DNA of 5,288 nucleotides, from positions 5,054 through 10,341 of the forward strand of contig DEHX01000143.1 of assembly GCA_002352145.1 (NCBI GenBank), read 5' to 3'. Within the stretch, counting starts at the first letter, position 1. Each line of letters begins with the position of its first letter. Below, in pieces: positions 5,083 through 5,288 of this stretch. Below the pieces are notes generated by a model. That model did not search any database. It saw only the letters and a list, made by a program, of their open reading frames with translations, and was not told the DNA's origin. This stretch comes from Chitinophagaceae bacterium UBA2789 (GTDB lineage Bacteria; Bacteroidota; Bacteroidia; Chitinophagales; Chitinophagaceae). The position numbers and the translations under genes are program-made.

Positions 5083-5288
5083 ATGTCTACAACTGAGTTT
5101 AACCAAATGCTGGTCAACAATGCAGACTTTCTGAAACCTTTTGCTATCAATCTAACAAGAGATACTGAAGCGGCCAATGACCTGTACCAGGAGACCCTGT
5201 ACAAAGCTCTGGCGAACCAGGAAAAATACAATGTAGGCACCAATATCAAGGCATGGCTTTTCACTATCATGCGGAATATTTTTATTAA
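5083..5288 (+). CDS. ECF-type RNA polymerase sigma factor, 3' truncated by window edge
   Basis: Only the first 68 codons are in the window, without a stop. ATG 5083 opens a frame whose residues 21-68 match sigma-70 region 2 of extracytoplasmic-function sigma factors: AINLTRDTEAANDLYQETL (about 21-39), then KALANQEKYNVGTNIKAW (41-58) and LFTIMRNIFI (59-68). Region 2 contacts core polymerase and the -10 element; region 4, which would read the -35 element, is outside. Residues 1-20 are a short variable lead. The gene has its own AT-rich promoter region with two inverted repeats and is separated from the MerR-B12 gene by a terminator. By analogy with LitR/LitS it may be switched on when the regulator lets go, and may then transcribe genes to the right, often carotenoid genes in this phylum (inference). 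Confidence 0.9.
   Translation, partial: MSTTEFNQMLVNNADFLKPFAINLTRDTEAANDLYQETLYKALANQEKYNVGTNIKAWLFTIMRNIFI

Overview
The window looks like a Bacteroidota chromosome, probably Chitinophagaceae or a close relative. This is inferred from the protein flavour (Bacteroidota-type AsnB, GT4 and PHP phosphatase, a MerR-B12 regulator next to an ECF sigma factor), AT-rich starts without Shine-Dalgarno sequences, a promoter of TTTG / TAnnTTTG type, and a REP-like repeat (core GAGCTTGTCGAAG) that I recall as common in this phylum. All genes are on the + strand.

Left part (1-3759): the 3' end of a surface-polysaccharide locus. It holds an asparagine synthetase-type amidotransferase cut by the left edge (1-1620), a GT4 glycosyltransferase (1772-2971) and a CpsB/YwqE-type PHP tyrosine phosphatase (3016-3759). 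Together they suggest sugar amidation, glycan chain assembly, and dephosphorylation of a polysaccharide tyrosine kinase that would lie outside the window. The spacers carry repeats: four GTTGAGG copies that start in the asnB stop codon, a palindromic pair of hairpins (REPIN-like, 1671-1738), a GATTAAGGTTRAG word after each of the next two genes, and a degenerate REP core at 3805-3817. A strong intrinsic terminator at 3881-3916 closes this unit.

Right part (3939-5288): the start of a regulatory locus. A MerR-family regulator with a CarH/LitR-like cobalamin-binding half (3939-4817) ends at its own terminator (4951-4975). The start of an ECF sigma factor follows (5083 to the edge). A B12-dependent MerR repressor beside an ECF sigma factor resembles LitR/LitS of Streptomyces, and in Bacteroidota such pairs often precede carotenoid genes, so light- or B12-controlled pigment synthesis is the leading hypothesis for the DNA to the right.

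The most interesting signal is in the 107 bp between that terminator and the sigma-factor start. Two inverted repeats have the same geometry, TGTTYAA-N16-TTRAACA. One lies just upstream of the predicted -33 element; the other overlaps the -7 element and the leader. They look like a double operator for the neighbouring MerR-B12 protein. That protein keeps the W-x9-EH and E-x-H-x-x-G cobalamin motifs, but has Leu where Thermus CarH has the His that caps cobalt after illumination.
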